NCBI RefSeq assembly: GCF_001578775.1
Contig: NZ_KQ969062.1
Span: 948,384 to 992,113 of the forward strand
Direction: 5' to 3'
Source: Streptococcus cristatus
GTDB taxonomy: Bacteria > Bacillota > Bacilli > Lactobacillales > Streptococcaceae
DNA length: 43,730 nucleotides
This document shows positions 25,628-33,650 of the stretch, piece after piece; the stretch's first letter is position 1; each line of letters opens with the position of its first letter. The notes beneath the pieces are model-generated. The model did not search any database and was not told the DNA's origin. It saw only the letters and a program-made list of their open reading frames with translations. The translations under genes were made by a program, and so were the position numbers.

Positions 25628-26086
25628 ATGGAAAAAGAACCATGGGAAGCAGATGTATATGATAATGGAGCAGAGAAATTGAATCGCAGAAAGAAAAGTC
25701 AGGCGAGTAAAGTTGATCGCTGGCTGACCATATTAGCAGCTATTTTTCTAGTAATGGTCATTGCTATGGCACTCTTTTTCGCCTACCTATCTACTGGTGG
25801 AAGTAATAAAAAGACTGTTATGGATGGGTTTTATGGCACTTCTAATGCAGCTGCATCTTCAAGTAGCAGTGCGGAACAACCAGCTCCATCAGAGCAACCA
25901 AGTGAATCAGAAGAAAAGCCAACTCAGTCTTCGGAAGGTACCTTGACTGTTCAGCCCGGTGAAGGAGAAGCTGCGATTGCAGCGCGTGCAGGTATCTCTA
26001 TTGCAAAATTGGAGCAATTAAATCCGTCGCACATGTCTACTGGTTCTTGGTATGCCAACCCAGGTGATATTGTTAAGATTCAGTAG
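25628..26086 (+). CDS. LysM-domain membrane-anchored surface protein (SAG1386/EF1546 type)
   Basis: This 152-residue protein has a charged cytoplasmic N-terminus (to about 34) and one membrane helix (about 37-57). A Ser/Pro/Glu-rich extracellular linker (about 75-108) follows, then a C-terminal LysM-like peptidoglycan-binding module (LTVQPGEGEAAIAARAGIS, then IAKLEQLNPS, then PGDIVKIQ). It matches the SAG1386/EF1546 family. It probably binds the wall as a bitopic protein; no catalytic part is visible. The start follows AAGGAGGAAGTC, a strong ribosome site. It is 9 bases before cmk, so the two are co-transcribed. Confidence 0.85.
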   Translation: MEKEPWEADVYDNGAEKLNRRKKSQASKVDRWLTILAAIFLVMVIAMALFFAYLSTGGSNKKTVMDGFYGTSNAAASSSSSAEQPAPSEQPSESEEKPTQSSEGTLTVQPGEGEAAIAARAGISIAKLEQLNPSHMSTGSWYANPGDIVKIQ

Positions 26087-26095
26087 GAGCGGGTT

Positions 26096-26773
26096 ATGAA
26101 ACAGATTCAGATTGCGATTGATGGACCTGCTTCAAGTGGAAAATCCACTGTTGCAAAGATTATTGCTAAAGATTTTAATTATACCTATTTGGATACGGGT
26201 GCCATGTATCGCGCAGCCACTTATCTGGCTCTGCGAAATCATCTGACTGAAAATGATGCAGATAAGATCGTAACTTTGCTCGAGACTTATTCGGTTAGTT
26301 TTGGTCGTTCGGAGAGTGGTGAGCAGCTAGTGTTTGTAGGAGATGTTGATGTCACTCATCCGATTCGAGAAAATGAAGTAACCAATAATGTGTCGTGGGT
26401 ATCAGCTATCCCGGAAGTGCGTGAAAAATTGGTTCATTTGCAGCAGTTGATTGCTGCACAGGGTGGTATCGTCATGGATGGCCGTGATATTGGGACGGTC
26501 GTCTTGCCAGATGCAGAATTGAAGATTTTTCTAGTTGCTTCAGTTGAGGAAAGAGCAGAGCGCCGCTACAAAGAGAATCTCGGAAAAGGGATTCCGACTG
26601 ATTTGGAAACTCTCAAAAGAGAAATAGCGGAGCGGGACTACAAGGATAGTCATCGTGAAGTATCACCTTTGAAACCAGCGGCTGACTCCATTCATTTTGA
26701 TACGACAGGCATTGGAATTGCAGAAGTTGTCAAATTTATTGAAGAAAAAGCGAAAAAAATTATTGACAAATAA
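26096..26773 (+). CDS. cmk: Cytidylate kinase
   Basis: This 225-residue protein phosphorylates CMP and dCMP. The P-loop GPASSGKST is at residues 10-18, followed by [10 protein letters not shown] and [20 protein letters not shown], then the lid-region [21 protein letters not shown]. Length and motifs are standard for bacterial Cmk. The start follows TAGGAGCGGGTT. The -35 element of the infC promoter lies in its last codons, so the two operons overlap physically. Confidence 0.95.
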   Translation: MKQIQIAIDGPASSGKSTVAKIIAKDFNYTYLDTGAMYRAATYLALRNHLTENDADKIVTLLETYSVSFGRSESGEQLVFVGDVDVTHPIRENEVTNNVSWVSAIPEVREKLVHLQQLIAAQGGIVMDGRDIGTVVLPDAELKIFLVASVEERAERRYKENLGKGIPTDLETLKREIAERDYKDSHREVSPLKPAADSIHFDTTGIGIAEVVKFIEEKAKKIIDK

Positions 26774-26791
26774 AAAGAAACTTGGTATGAT
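26763..26791 (+). promoter_or_regulatory. Sigma-A promoter of the infC-rpmI-rplT operon
   Basis: TTGACA (26763-26768), a 17-bp spacer and TATGAT (26786-26791) with an upstream TG. The -35 sits in the last codons and stop of cmk. Confidence 0.9.
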
Positions 26792-26797
26792 AGTGGA

Positions 26798-26946
26798 GTT
26801 GAGAAAAGCAGAAGTGAGAACTTCTCGCCTTGCGACTAACGTTGTCTGGCTCTACAGGATTCAGTTTCAGTGATGAAATACTATCATGTAGTGCGGGTTT
26901 GCGTTAGCAGGTCCGCACTTGTTTTTCTCGAAAAATAAAAAAAGAG
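26798..26946 (+). promoter_or_regulatory. Structured infC operon leader (IF3/L20 autoregulation candidate)
   Basis: The untranslated leader of about 150 nt contains hairpin AGAAGT/ACTTCT (26810-26825) and a terminator-like hairpin AGTGCGG (26890-26896) with CCGCACT (26913-26919), followed by T-rich 26920-26926. CTAACG (26836-26841) is complementary to CGTTAG (26902-26907) in the loop of the last hairpin, so a long-range or pseudoknot pairing is possible. In Firmicutes this operon is controlled by L20 binding its leader through attenuation; that mechanism is the likely one here. Confidence 0.75.
26890..26926 (+). terminator. Attenuator hairpin before infC
   Basis: 7-bp GC-rich stem AGTGCGG/CCGCACT with a 16-nt loop and a trailing T-run, placed 30 nt before infC inside the leader. 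Confidence 0.75.
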
Positions 26947-26955
26947 GTGAAAACC

Positions 26956-27477
26956 ATAGCAAAACAAGACTTATTCATCAATGATGAAATTCGTGTGCGT
27001 GAAGTTCGGTTGATCGGTCTTGACGGCGAACAATTAGGTATTAAACCGCTTAGCGAAGCGCAATCTCTTGCGGATGAAGCAAATGTCGATTTAGTCCTGA
27101 TTCAGCCACAAGCTAAACCACCTGTTGCGAAAATTATGGACTATGGTAAGTTCAAGTTTGAGTATCAGAAAAAGCAGAAAGAACAACGTAAAAAACAAAG
27201 CGTTGTCACTGTGAAAGAAGTACGTCTCAGTCCTACCATTGATAAAGGGGACTTTGATACAAAACTTCGTAACGCACGCAAGTTCCTTGAAAAAGGAAAC
27301 AAAGTTAAGGTATCCATTCGCTTTAAAGGCCGGATGATTACCCACAAAGAAATCGGGGCTAAGGTCTTGGCAGACTTTGCTGAAGCAACTCAAGATGTTG
27401 CAATTATTGAGCAAAAGCCTAAGATGGATGGACGTCAAATGTTCATGCAAATAGCACCGATTAGTGACAAAAAATAA
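26956..27477 (+). CDS. infC: Translation initiation factor IF-3, likely ATA start
   Basis: IF-3 binds the 30S subunit, checks the start codon and initiator tRNA, and blocks early 50S joining. The sequence from [18 protein letters not shown] through [18 protein letters not shown] to the C-terminus is typical. From ATA 26956 it is 173 residues. The ribosome site AGAGGTGA (26942-26949) is ideally spaced for ATA 26956, 6 nt after it. The in-frame GTG at 26947 lies inside that site and would need a weaker one. IF-3 genes in other bacteria begin with rare AUU-type codons that IF-3 rejects, giving autoregulation, so ATA is the better start. It heads the infC-rpmI-rplT operon. Confidence 0.85.
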   Translation: MAKQDLFINDEIRVREVRLIGLDGEQLGIKPLSEAQSLADEANVDLVLIQPQAKPPVAKIMDYGKFKFEYQKKQKEQRKKQSVVTVKEVRLSPTIDKGDFDTKLRNARKFLEKGNKVKVSIRFKGRMITHKEIGAKVLADFAEATQDVAIIEQKPKMDGRQMFMQIAPISDKK

Positions 27478-27510
27478 ACTGTCAAAAAGTTAGAAAAAGG
27501 AGATTTTATC

Positions 27511-27711
27511 ATGCCAAAACAAAAAACACACCGCGCATCAGCTAAACGTTTCAAACGTACAGGTTCTGGTGGCTTGAAGCGTTTCCGTGCTTACACTTCT
27601 CACCGTTTCCACGGAAAAACTAAGAAACAACGTCGTCATCTTCGCAAAGCATCTATGGTGCATGCAGGAGATTTCAAACGTATCAAAGCAATGCTTACAG
27701 GTCTTAAATAA
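27511..27711 (+). CDS. rpmI: Ribosomal protein L35
   Basis: This 66-residue, strongly basic protein begins [20 protein letters not shown], the L35 signature, and is the usual length. It lies 33 bases after infC behind AAAAAGGAG and before rplT, the standard operon order. It is a structural part of the 50S subunit. Confidence 0.98.
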   Translation: MPKQKTHRASAKRFKRTGSGGLKRFRAYTSHRFHGKTKKQRRHLRKASMVHAGDFKRIKAMLTGLK

Positions 27712-27757
27712 GAGATTTTGTAACAATTATCTAGGAAATATTTGGAGGAAATAAAAC

Positions 27758-28117
27758 ATGGCACGTGTTAAAGGTGGCGTTGTATCACGCAAACGTCGTA
27801 AACGTATTTTAAAATTAGCTAAAGGTTACTATGGAGCAAAACACATCTTGTTCCGTACTGCAAAAGAGCAAGTAATGAACTCTTACTACTATGCATACCG
27901 TGACCGTCGTCAGAAAAAACGTGACTTCCGTAAATTGTGGATCACTCGTATCAACGCGGCAGCTCGTTTGAACGGACTTTCATACTCACAATTGATGCAT
28001 GGTTTGAAATTGGCTGAGATTGAAGTTAACCGTAAAATGTTGGCTGACTTGGCTGTTAACGATGCAGCAGCTTTCGCAGCTCTTGCAGATGCAGCTAAGG
28101 CTAAACTTGCTAAATAA
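27758..28117 (+). CDS. rplT: Ribosomal protein L20
   Basis: This 119-residue basic protein has [36 protein letters not shown] and [19 protein letters not shown], the L20 hallmark. It binds 23S rRNA early in 50S assembly and in Firmicutes also represses its own operon by binding the infC leader. The start follows TTTGGAGGAA. The operon ends with the multi-hairpin element that begins 12 bases after the stop. Confidence 0.98.
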   Translation: MARVKGGVVSRKRRKRILKLAKGYYGAKHILFRTAKEQVMNSYYYAYRDRRQKKRDFRKLWITRINAAARLNGLSYSQLMHGLKLAEIEVNRKMLADLAVNDAAAFAALADAAKAKLAK

Positions 28118-28128
28118 GAATACAAAAA

Positions 28129-28309
28129 GAGGCTGGGACAAAAGTCCTAGCCTCTCAATTGTCTTTGGATTGTCGAGCAAGACGCAGTGGTTGAGTGGGC
28201 TCTACTACGCTGATTTCATCAGCTTTTACAGCCCTACTCAACTGTGCGGAGGTGGGACGACGAAATCGAATTCTAACGAATTACCGATTTCTGTCCCACT
28301 CTCTTTTTT
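28129..28309 (+). repeat. Composite three-hairpin intergenic element with terminator activity
   Basis: Three nested or serial hairpins fill the element. Hairpin 1 is GAGGCTGGGAC (28129-28139) with GTCCTAGCCTC (28144-28154). Hairpin 2 is an imperfect 19-bp stem, CGCAGTGGTTGAGTGGGCT (28184-28201 region) with 28230-28248, enclosing GCTGAT/ATCAGC (28209-28223). Hairpin 3 is GTGGGAC (28252-28258) with GTCCCAC (28293-28299), extended by GAAATCG/CGATTTC, then CTCTTTTTT. The first hairpin resembles the GAGGCTGGGAC-type hairpins common in streptococcal intergenic regions, so I read it as a dispersed repeat used as terminator; copy number cannot be seen here. Confidence 0.75.
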
Positions 28310-28318
28310 CTTGTCAGG

Positions 28319-28347
28319 ATGACAATCGCCAAGTGTTTTAGTATAAT
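28319..28347 (+). promoter_or_regulatory. Promoter of comEB
   Basis: ATGACA (28319-28324), 17-bp spacer, TATAAT (28342-28347), 29 nt before the start codon. Confidence 0.75.
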
Positions 28348-28375
28348 ATAGTGAGAATGGATGGAGGACTGAATG

Positions 28376-28843
28376 ATGATGTCAAATCGGCTAGCTTGGG
28401 ATGAATACTTTGCAGCACAGGCACTTTTGATTGCCAATCGTTCGACCTGTAAGCGCGCCAAGGTCGGAGCGGTCTTAGTCAAGGACAATAAGGTTATATC
28501 GACCGGCTACAATGGCTCTGTTTCAGGAACTGAGCACTGTATTGATCATGAGTGTTTGGTCATCGATGGTCATTGCGTGCGAACCTTGCATGCAGAGGTC
28601 AATGCTATCTTGCAGGGAGCTGAGAGAGGCGTTCCTAAGGGATTTACGGCTTATGTGACTCATTTTCCTTGTTTAAACTGTACCAAGCAACTGCTTCAGG
28701 TTGGCTGCAAGCGCGTGGTCTATATCAACCAATATCGGATAGATGATTATGCTCAGTACCTTTACAAGGAAAAGGAAGTGGAACTGGTGCATTTGCCACT
28801 AGAAGATGTGAAAGAGGCCATTGCTCAGACAGAGTTGGTATAG
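28376..28843 (+). CDS. comEB: dCMP deaminase (ComEB family)
   Basis: This 155-residue zinc enzyme converts dCMP to dUMP for thymidylate synthesis. Zinc and catalytic residues are His72-Ala-Glu74 (LHAEVNAIL) and Cys99-x2-Cys102 (PCLNC); GAVLVKDNKVISTGYNGS is the typical N-terminal motif. The name comEB comes from the competence operon of B. subtilis, but here it stands alone with its own promoter, so a role in transformation is not implied. Three ATG codons follow each other at 28373, 28376 and 28379; GGAGG at 28363-28367 best fits 28376. A hairpin terminator follows. Confidence 0.92.
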   Translation: MMSNRLAWDEYFAAQALLIANRSTCKRAKVGAVLVKDNKVISTGYNGSVSGTEHCIDHECLVIDGHCVRTLHAEVNAILQGAERGVPKGFTAYVTHFPCLNCTKQLLQVGCKRVVYINQYRIDDYAQYLYKEKEVELVHLPLEDVKEAIAQTELV

Positions 28844-28899
28844 TTTGCTTGAATATTTAGCACTAATAACCTACTTGGATCGAATAAATCTAAATGATA

Positions 28900-28927
28900 A
28901 AGTTATAGTTTTGAACTATAGCTTTTC
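28900..28927 (+). terminator. Rho-independent terminator after comEB
   Basis: AAGTTATAGTT (28900-28910), loop TTG, AACTATAGCTT (28914-28924), T-rich tail. Confidence 0.75.
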
Positions 28928-28961
28928 CTTTGAAAATGATTCAGCATAATTCTAAAAATCA

Positions 28962-28970
28962 TGATATAAT
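28962..28970 (+). promoter_or_regulatory. Extended -10 promoter for metK leader
   Basis: TGATATAAT; transcription would start near 28977, just before the riboswitch. No strong -35 is visible. Confidence 0.7.
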
Positions 28971-28983
28971 AGAGAGGTTATAT

Positions 28984-29222
28984 AGTCCCGATAAGATGGT
29001 AGGAAACTTCTATCAGTACTTTGTAACTCGCAAACAATGACGGCTCCAAAGTCACTCGTCATTCAACGGTTGCCGCTATATTGCGGTCATCCTATGCGCC
29101 TTACTAGCTACAGGAATAAAAAAATATCGTTTTTATTTGTTTCGCGTCGTAACTCATGGGCTAGATGATTTTAAATCATTTTGGAGTTTATTTACTTGTT
29201 TAATATTTTTTAAGGGGGGACA
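28984..29222 (+). promoter_or_regulatory. SMK box (SAM-III) riboswitch with long internal insertion
   Basis: The leader matches the SMK-box core: AGTCCCGATAAGATGG (28984-28999), the hairpin around GGAAAC, CTTTGTAACT (29019-29028), and finally AAGGGGGGAC (29212-29221). GTCCC (28985-28989) can pair with GGGAC of the ribosome site (29217-29221), so SAM binding would hide the ribosome site and shut metK translation. Between the two halves of the core lie about 180 nt, with hairpins AATGACG/CGTCATT (about 29036-29064), CCGC/GCGG near 29090 and ATGAT/ATCAT near 29170. The E. faecalis SMK box has only a few nucleotides at this point. This leader explains all of the 384-base gap between comEB and metK together with the comEB terminator and the metK promoter. 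Confidence 0.85.
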
Positions 29223-29227
29223 TTTCT

Positions 29228-30418
29228 ATGTCAGAACGTAAACTTTTCACGTCTGAGTCTGTATCGGAGGGACATCCCGATAAGATTGCAGACCAAATTT
29301 CCGATGCCATTTTGGATGCTATTTTAGCTCAGGATCCAGAGGCTCATGTTGCAGCTGAAACTGCTGTTTATACAGGCTCTGTCCATGTTTTTGGAGAAAT
29401 TTCCACTACAGCCTATGTAGATATCAATCGGGTGGTTCGTGATACCATTGCAGAGATTGGCTACACCAATACAGAGTATGGCTTTTCTGCAGAGACAGTT
29501 GGCGTCCATCCATCTTTGGTGGAACAGTCGCCAGATATTGCTCAAGGGGTCAATGAAGCATTTGAGGTGCGAGGAAATACTCAAAAAGATCCGCTGGATT
29601 TGATTGGGGCTGGTGACCAAGGACTTATGTTTGGCTTTGCAGTGGATGAAACGCCAGAGCTCATGCCATTGCCTATTTCTCTCAGTCATAAACTGGTGCG
29701 TCGTTTGGCAGAACTGCGCAAATCAGGTGAATTGTCTTATCTGCGACCAGATGCCAAGTCTCAGGTTACGGTCGAATACGATGAAAATGATCGCCCAATT
29801 CGTGTAGATACGGTAGTTATTTCTACTCAGCATGATCCTGAAGTCAGTAATGAACAGATTCATCAGGACGTCATCCAAAAGGTGATTGCTCAGGTGATTC
29901 CAAGCGAATACTTAGATGGTCAGACCAAGGTCTTTATCAATCCTACTGGCCGCTTTGTTATCGGTGGCCCGCAAGGGGACTCTGGCTTGACAGGACGTAA
30001 GATTATTGTGGATACCTATGGTGGCTATTCTCGTCATGGTGGTGGTGCCTTCTCTGGTAAGGATGCAACCAAGGTCGATCGCTCTGCATCTTATGCGGCT
30101 CGTTATATCGCTAAAAATATCGTAGCTGCTGGTTTGGCTAAAAAAGTAGAAGTCCAGTTGGCCTATGCTATTGGGGTAGCACAGCCCGTTTCAGTCCGCA
30201 TTGATACTTTTGGAACCGGCGTAGTTTCTGAAAGCAGACTTCAGAATGCTGTCCGCCAAATCTTTGATTTGCGCCCGGCAGGTATTATCCAAATGTTGGA
30301 TTTGAAACGACCAATCTATCGTCAAACTGCTGCTTACGGCCATATGGGTCGAACAGACATCGATCTTCCTTGGGAACGTACAGACAAAGTGGCTGCGCTC
30401 CAAGCGGCTTTACAATAA
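29228..30418 (+). CDS. metK: S-adenosylmethionine synthetase
   Basis: This 396-residue enzyme makes SAM from methionine and ATP in the cytosol. Typical motifs are [20 protein letters not shown] near the N-terminus, [12 protein letters not shown], and [20 protein letters not shown] with the P-loop-like lysine. Length is normal. The start follows the very strong site AAGGGGGGACATTTCT, which is part of the SMK box, so product inhibits translation. Since the metY-like gene is broken, methionine supply to MetK probably depends on uptake or another synthesis route (inference). Confidence 0.97.
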   Translation: MSERKLFTSESVSEGHPDKIADQISDAILDAILAQDPEAHVAAETAVYTGSVHVFGEISTTAYVDINRVVRDTIAEIGYTNTEYGFSAETVGVHPSLVEQSPDIAQGVNEAFEVRGNTQKDPLDLIGAGDQGLMFGFAVDETPELMPLPISLSHKLVRRLAELRKSGELSYLRPDAKSQVTVEYDENDRPIRVDTVVISTQHDPEVSNEQIHQDVIQKVIAQVIPSEYLDGQTKVFINPTGRFVIGGPQGDSGLTGRKIIVDTYGGYSRHGGGAFSGKDATKVDRSASYAARYIAKNIVAAGLAKKVEVQLAYAIGVAQPVSVRIDTFGTGVVSESRLQNAVRQIFDLRPAGIIQMLDLKRPIYRQTAAYGHMGRTDIDLPWERTDKVAALQAALQ

Positions 30419-30424
30419 AATAGT

Positions 30425-30453
30425 AGCTCTCAGTTTAAACTGAGGGCTTTTTT
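30425..30453 (+). terminator. Rho-independent terminator after metK
   Basis: AGCTCTCAG (30425-30433) pairs with CTGAGGGCT (30440-30448) around TTTAAA, followed by six T. Confidence 0.88.
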
Positions 30454-30476
30454 GTCTAGGAAAATGGATAAAACTA

Positions 30477-30485
30477 TGATATAAT
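30477..30485 (+). promoter_or_regulatory. Extended -10 promoter for murA
   Basis: TGATATAAT, 36 nt before the murA ATG and 24 nt after the metK terminator. Confidence 0.7.
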
Positions 30486-30521
30486 AAAGAGTAATACCGT
30501 GAAAGAGCTAAATTTTAAAAC

Positions 30522-31781
30522 ATGAAAAAAATTGTAATTAATGGTGGTCGCCCTTTAAAAGGAGAGGTGACCATTAATGGTGCTAAAAATAGTGTTGTGG
30601 CCCTTATCCCAGCTATTATTTTAGCTGATAATGTTGTTACTTTAGATGGTGTGCCGGCGATTTCGGATGTTGATAGCCTTATCGAAATCATGGAAATCAT
30701 GGGAGCGTCTGTCAAGCGGTCTGGAGATTGCCTAGAGGTTGATCCTAGAAATATCAAGAATATGCCGATGCCATCTGGTAAAATCAATAGTCTACGAGCT
30801 TCTTATTATTTTTATGGAAGTTTGCTAGGCCGCTTTGGAGAAGCGACAGTTGGGCTTCCTGGAGGCTGTGACCTTGGTCCTCGTCCGATTGATCTCCATC
30901 TCAAAGCTTTTGAAGCAATGGGCGCTCACATGACCATGGAAGGCAATTACATGAAATTGTCAACAGGTGGTAAGCGTTTGGCTGGAGCTAGTATCTACAT
31001 GGATACCGTTAGTGTCGGTGCTACGATCAATACGATGTTGGCAGCAGTCAAGGCTGAGGGGCGTACGGTGATTGAAAATGCGGCGCGTGAGCCAGAAATC
31101 ATCGATGTGGCTACGCTGCTTAACAATATGGGAGCTCATATTCGTGGGGCTGGGACTGATATTATCACGATTGAAGGTGTAGACAGCCTTCATGGAACGC
31201 GCCATCAAGTGATTCCGGATCGGATTGAGGCTGGGACCTATATTTCTTTGGCGGCAGCAATTGGACAAGGTGTCCAGATCAATAATGTCCTTTATGAACA
31301 TTTGGAAAGTTTCATTGCTAAGCTAGAGGAAATGGGTGTGCGGATGACCATTTCAGAGGATAGCATCTTTGTAGAAGGGCAGAAGGAATTAAAAGCTATT
31401 AACATCAAGACTTCGCCTTATCCTGGCTTTGCTACGGATTTGCAGCAGCCGATCACTCCGCTCTTGCTGACAGCTCATGGCCACGGAAAAATCGTTGATA
31501 CCATCTATGAGAAACGGGTTAACCATGTCGCTGAATTAGCAAAAATGGCTGGTAAAATCTCAACCGCTAGCAATCAAATCGTCTATGAAGGACCAAATCA
31601 GCTGCAAGGTGCTTCTGTGAAGGCGACGGATTTGCGTGCAGGTGCAGCCTTGGTGATTGCTGGTCTGATGGCCCAAGGCCGAACAGAAATTACCAATATT
31701 GAATTTATTTTACGCGGTTATTCCAATATTATTGACAAATTAAGAAGTCTGGGTGCTGACATCCAGCTCATCGAAGAATAA
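30522..31781 (+). CDS. murA: UDP-N-acetylglucosamine 1-carboxyvinyltransferase
   Basis: This 419-residue enzyme transfers enolpyruvate from PEP to UDP-GlcNAc, the first committed step of peptidoglycan synthesis and the fosfomycin target. The reactive Cys116 is in [15 protein letters not shown], and the N-terminus has [14 protein letters not shown] with the conserved K-N pair. Streptococci carry two copies (murA/murZ); which one this is cannot be decided here. A hairpin overlapping its stop codon ends the transcript. Confidence 0.95.
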   Translation: MKKIVINGGRPLKGEVTINGAKNSVVALIPAIILADNVVTLDGVPAISDVDSLIEIMEIMGASVKRSGDCLEVDPRNIKNMPMPSGKINSLRASYYFYGSLLGRFGEATVGLPGGCDLGPRPIDLHLKAFEAMGAHMTMEGNYMKLSTGGKRLAGASIYMDTVSVGATINTMLAAVKAEGRTVIENAAREPEIIDVATLLNNMGAHIRGAGTDIITIEGVDSLHGTRHQVIPDRIEAGTYISLAAAIGQGVQINNVLYEHLESFIAKLEEMGVRMTISEDSIFVEGQKELKAINIKTSPYPGFATDLQQPITPLLLTAHGHGKIVDTIYEKRVNHVAELAKMAGKISTASNQIVYEGPNQLQGASVKATDLRAGAALVIAGLMAQGRTEITNIEFILRGYSNIIDKLRSLGADIQLIEE

Positions 31782-31801
31782 GCGTTCATCGCTTATTTTT
31801 T
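31777..31801 (+). terminator. Rho-independent terminator overlapping the murA stop
   Basis: AATAAGCG (31777-31784), loop TTCAT, CGCTTATT (31790-31797), then T. The stem includes the TAA stop codon. Confidence 0.85.
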
Positions 31802-31814
31802 ATAGGGGAAGCCT

Positions 31815-32366
31815 ATGAATTTGTGGACACAGTTAGCAGCTTTTTCTTTTATTGAAACGGAGCATTCATTTTTACGCCCGATTCTTTTTGGAGATGCAGA
31901 ATCCCTTTATAAAATTGCTTCCAATCCGGATAATACCGAATTTATCTTTCCGACTGAAAGTAGTTTGCAGGAAAGTGAATATGTTATCGCCAATTATTTT
32001 ATGAAAAATCCCTTGGGAATCTGGGCAATTTGTGATAAGGAAACGAATGAAATGATTGGTTCCATTAAATTTGAAAAAATGGACGAAATAAAAAAAGAGG
32101 CTGAACTAGGATATTTTTTGAGAAAAGACTACTGGGGACAGGGCTTGATGACTGAAGTTGTCCGTGAATTGGTTTTTCTTTCATTTACGAAATTCGATTT
32201 TAAGCGTCTGACCATTATCACGCATGAAGAGAATATTGCTAGTCAGAAAGTTGCACTAAAAGCTGGTTTTAAGCTCTTCCGTCAGTTTAAGGGGAGTGAC
32301 CGCTATACGAGAAAGATGAGAGATTACACCGAATATCGCTACGAAAAAGGAGATTTCAATGAGTAA
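31815..32366 (+). CDS. GNAT acetyltransferase, RimJ/RimL type
   Basis: This 183-residue protein has the GNAT fold: RPILFGDAESLYKIASNPDN start, a beta-hairpin IWAICDKETNEMIGSIKFE, the acetyl-CoA loop LRKDYWGQGLMTEV (Q/RxxGxG/A type) and NIASQKVALKAGFKLF. It should acetylate a small molecule, peptide or ribosomal protein N-terminus; the substrate is not predictable. The start follows ATAGGGGAAGCC. It overlaps spxR by 8 bases, so the two are translated together. Confidence 0.85.
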   Translation: MNLWTQLAAFSFIETEHSFLRPILFGDAESLYKIASNPDNTEFIFPTESSLQESEYVIANYFMKNPLGIWAICDKETNEMIGSIKFEKMDEIKKEAELGYFLRKDYWGQGLMTEVVRELVFLSFTKFDFKRLTIITHEENIASQKVALKAGFKLFRQFKGSDRYTRKMRDYTEYRYEKGDFNE

Positions 32367-33636
32367 ACACCAGGAAATTTTGGCTTATCTTGAAAATCTT
32401 CCAATTGGCAAGCGAGTCAGTGTTCGGAGTATTTCAAATTACTTGGGTGTCAGCGACGGAACGGCCTACCGAGCGATCAAGGAAGCTGAAAATAGAGGAA
32501 TTGTCGAGACCAGACCCAGAAGTGGGACTGTCCGAGTGAAGTCGAAAAAAGTTGTTTTAGAGCATCTGACCTACAAAGAAATTGCGGATATTACTGGCTC
32601 AGAGGTGCTTGCTGGTGAAAGAGGACTAGAAAAAGAATTTAACAAGTTTTCCATCGGAGCTATGACCGAGCAAAATATCCTACGTTACTTAAACGAAGGC
32701 GGCCTTCTTATTGTCGGGGATCGGACGCAGATTCAGATTTTGGCTCTTGAGAATGAGAATGCCGTGCTGGTAACGGGAGGTTTTGAAGTCGATCCAGAGG
32801 TTTTAAAATTGGCCAATCGTATTGAAATTCCCGTCCTAAGAACCAAGCACGATACCTATACCGTGGCGACTATGATTAACCGCGCCTTGTCCAATATCCA
32901 GATTAAAACAGATATTTTGACAGTAGAGCAGGTTTACAGAGCCAGCCACGAATATGGTTTCTTGCATGACACAGATACCGTTCGTGACTATCTGGACTTG
33001 GTTCGTCGTAATCGCACCAGTCGTTTTCCAGTCGTTAATCAGCATCAAATGTTGGTTGGTGTCGTGACGATGCGGGATGCGGGAGATAAGTCTCCTTTGA
33101 CTACCTTGGATAAGGTTATGACCCGAAAAATCTTCATGACTGGTCTTTCAGCAAATATTGCTAACATCAGTCAGCGCATGATTGCAGAAGATTTTGAGAT
33201 GATTCCGGTAGTGCGTGGCAATCAGACTCTCCTTGGAGTGATTACACGTCGGGATATTATGGAAAAAATGAGCCGTTCACAGATTTCCAGTCTACCGACC
33301 TTCAGTGAGCAGGTGGGCCAGAAGCTTCATCGCCAAGAGGATATTTTTTCATTCACTGTCGAGCCTTTCATGCTGGAGCAAAATAGAGTCTTGGCTAATG
33401 GCGTCTTGACGGAAATTATCACTCGGATTACGCAGCAGTTGATGACGACGAATAGTCAGAGCTTAATCGTTGATCAGATGATGATTCATTTCTTTCAGGC
33501 TGTTCAGATAGATGATGTCCTGCAGATTCGGCCACGTATTATTCATCAGACGCGGCGGACAGCAGTGATTGACTATGATATCTACTTAGATTCGCTCATC
33601 GTTGCCAAAGCAACGATTACTGTAAAAATTACTTAG
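32359..33636 (+). CDS. spxR: SpxR-type regulator: HTH + DRTGG + CBS + hotdog
   Basis: This 425-residue cytoplasmic protein has an N-terminal winged-helix DNA-binding region (GKRVSVRSISNYLGVSDGTAYRAI). A DRTGG-like domain (about 75-185) and two CBS repeats follow (about 195-310, with FPVVNQHQMLVGVVTMRDA and IPVVRGNQTLLGVITRRDI). The C-terminal region (from about 330) is hotdog-like. This is the domain order of SpxR of S. pneumoniae, which raises pyruvate oxidase (spxB) expression and hydrogen peroxide production, and of B. subtilis YtoI. CBS pairs usually sense adenine nucleotides, and a hotdog domain suggests an acyl-CoA ligand, so it may couple energy and acetyl-CoA state to transcription. 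It follows the acetyltransferase gene with an 8-base overlap; ribosome site AAGGAG. Confidence 0.85.
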   Translation: MSKHQEILAYLENLPIGKRVSVRSISNYLGVSDGTAYRAIKEAENRGIVETRPRSGTVRVKSKKVVLEHLTYKEIADITGSEVLAGERGLEKEFNKFSIGAMTEQNILRYLNEGGLLIVGDRTQIQILALENENAVLVTGGFEVDPEVLKLANRIEIPVLRTKHDTYTVATMINRALSNIQIKTDILTVEQVYRASHEYGFLHDTDTVRDYLDLVRRNRTSRFPVVNQHQMLVGVVTMRDAGDKSPLTTLDKVMTRKIFMTGLSANIANISQRMIAEDFEMIPVVRGNQTLLGVITRRDIMEKMSRSQISSLPTFSEQVGQKLHRQEDIFSFTVEPFMLEQNRVLANGVLTEIITRITQQLMTTNSQSLIVDQMMIHFFQAVQIDDVLQIRPRIIHQTRRTAVIDYDIYLDSLIVAKATITVKIT

Positions 33637-33650
33637 TAAAGAGGTTAATA

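Noticed and set aside
26787..26887. ATGATAGT (26787-26794) is perfectly complementary to ACTATCAT (26880-26887), suggesting a stem closing the infC leader.
   Set aside because: The left arm overlaps the -10 box and lies upstream of the predicted transcription start, so it should not be in the RNA.
26947..26955. GTG start for infC.
   Set aside because: The GTG is part of the likely ribosome site; ATA 26956 has better spacing.
27091..27450. 119-codon minus-strand frame within infC.
   Set aside because: Phe/Leu-rich shadow of the Lys-rich IF-3 codons.
28020..28322. 100-codon frame running from rplT into the hairpin repeat.
   Set aside because: It overlaps rplT in another frame and then reads through structured non-coding repeat; no start signal.
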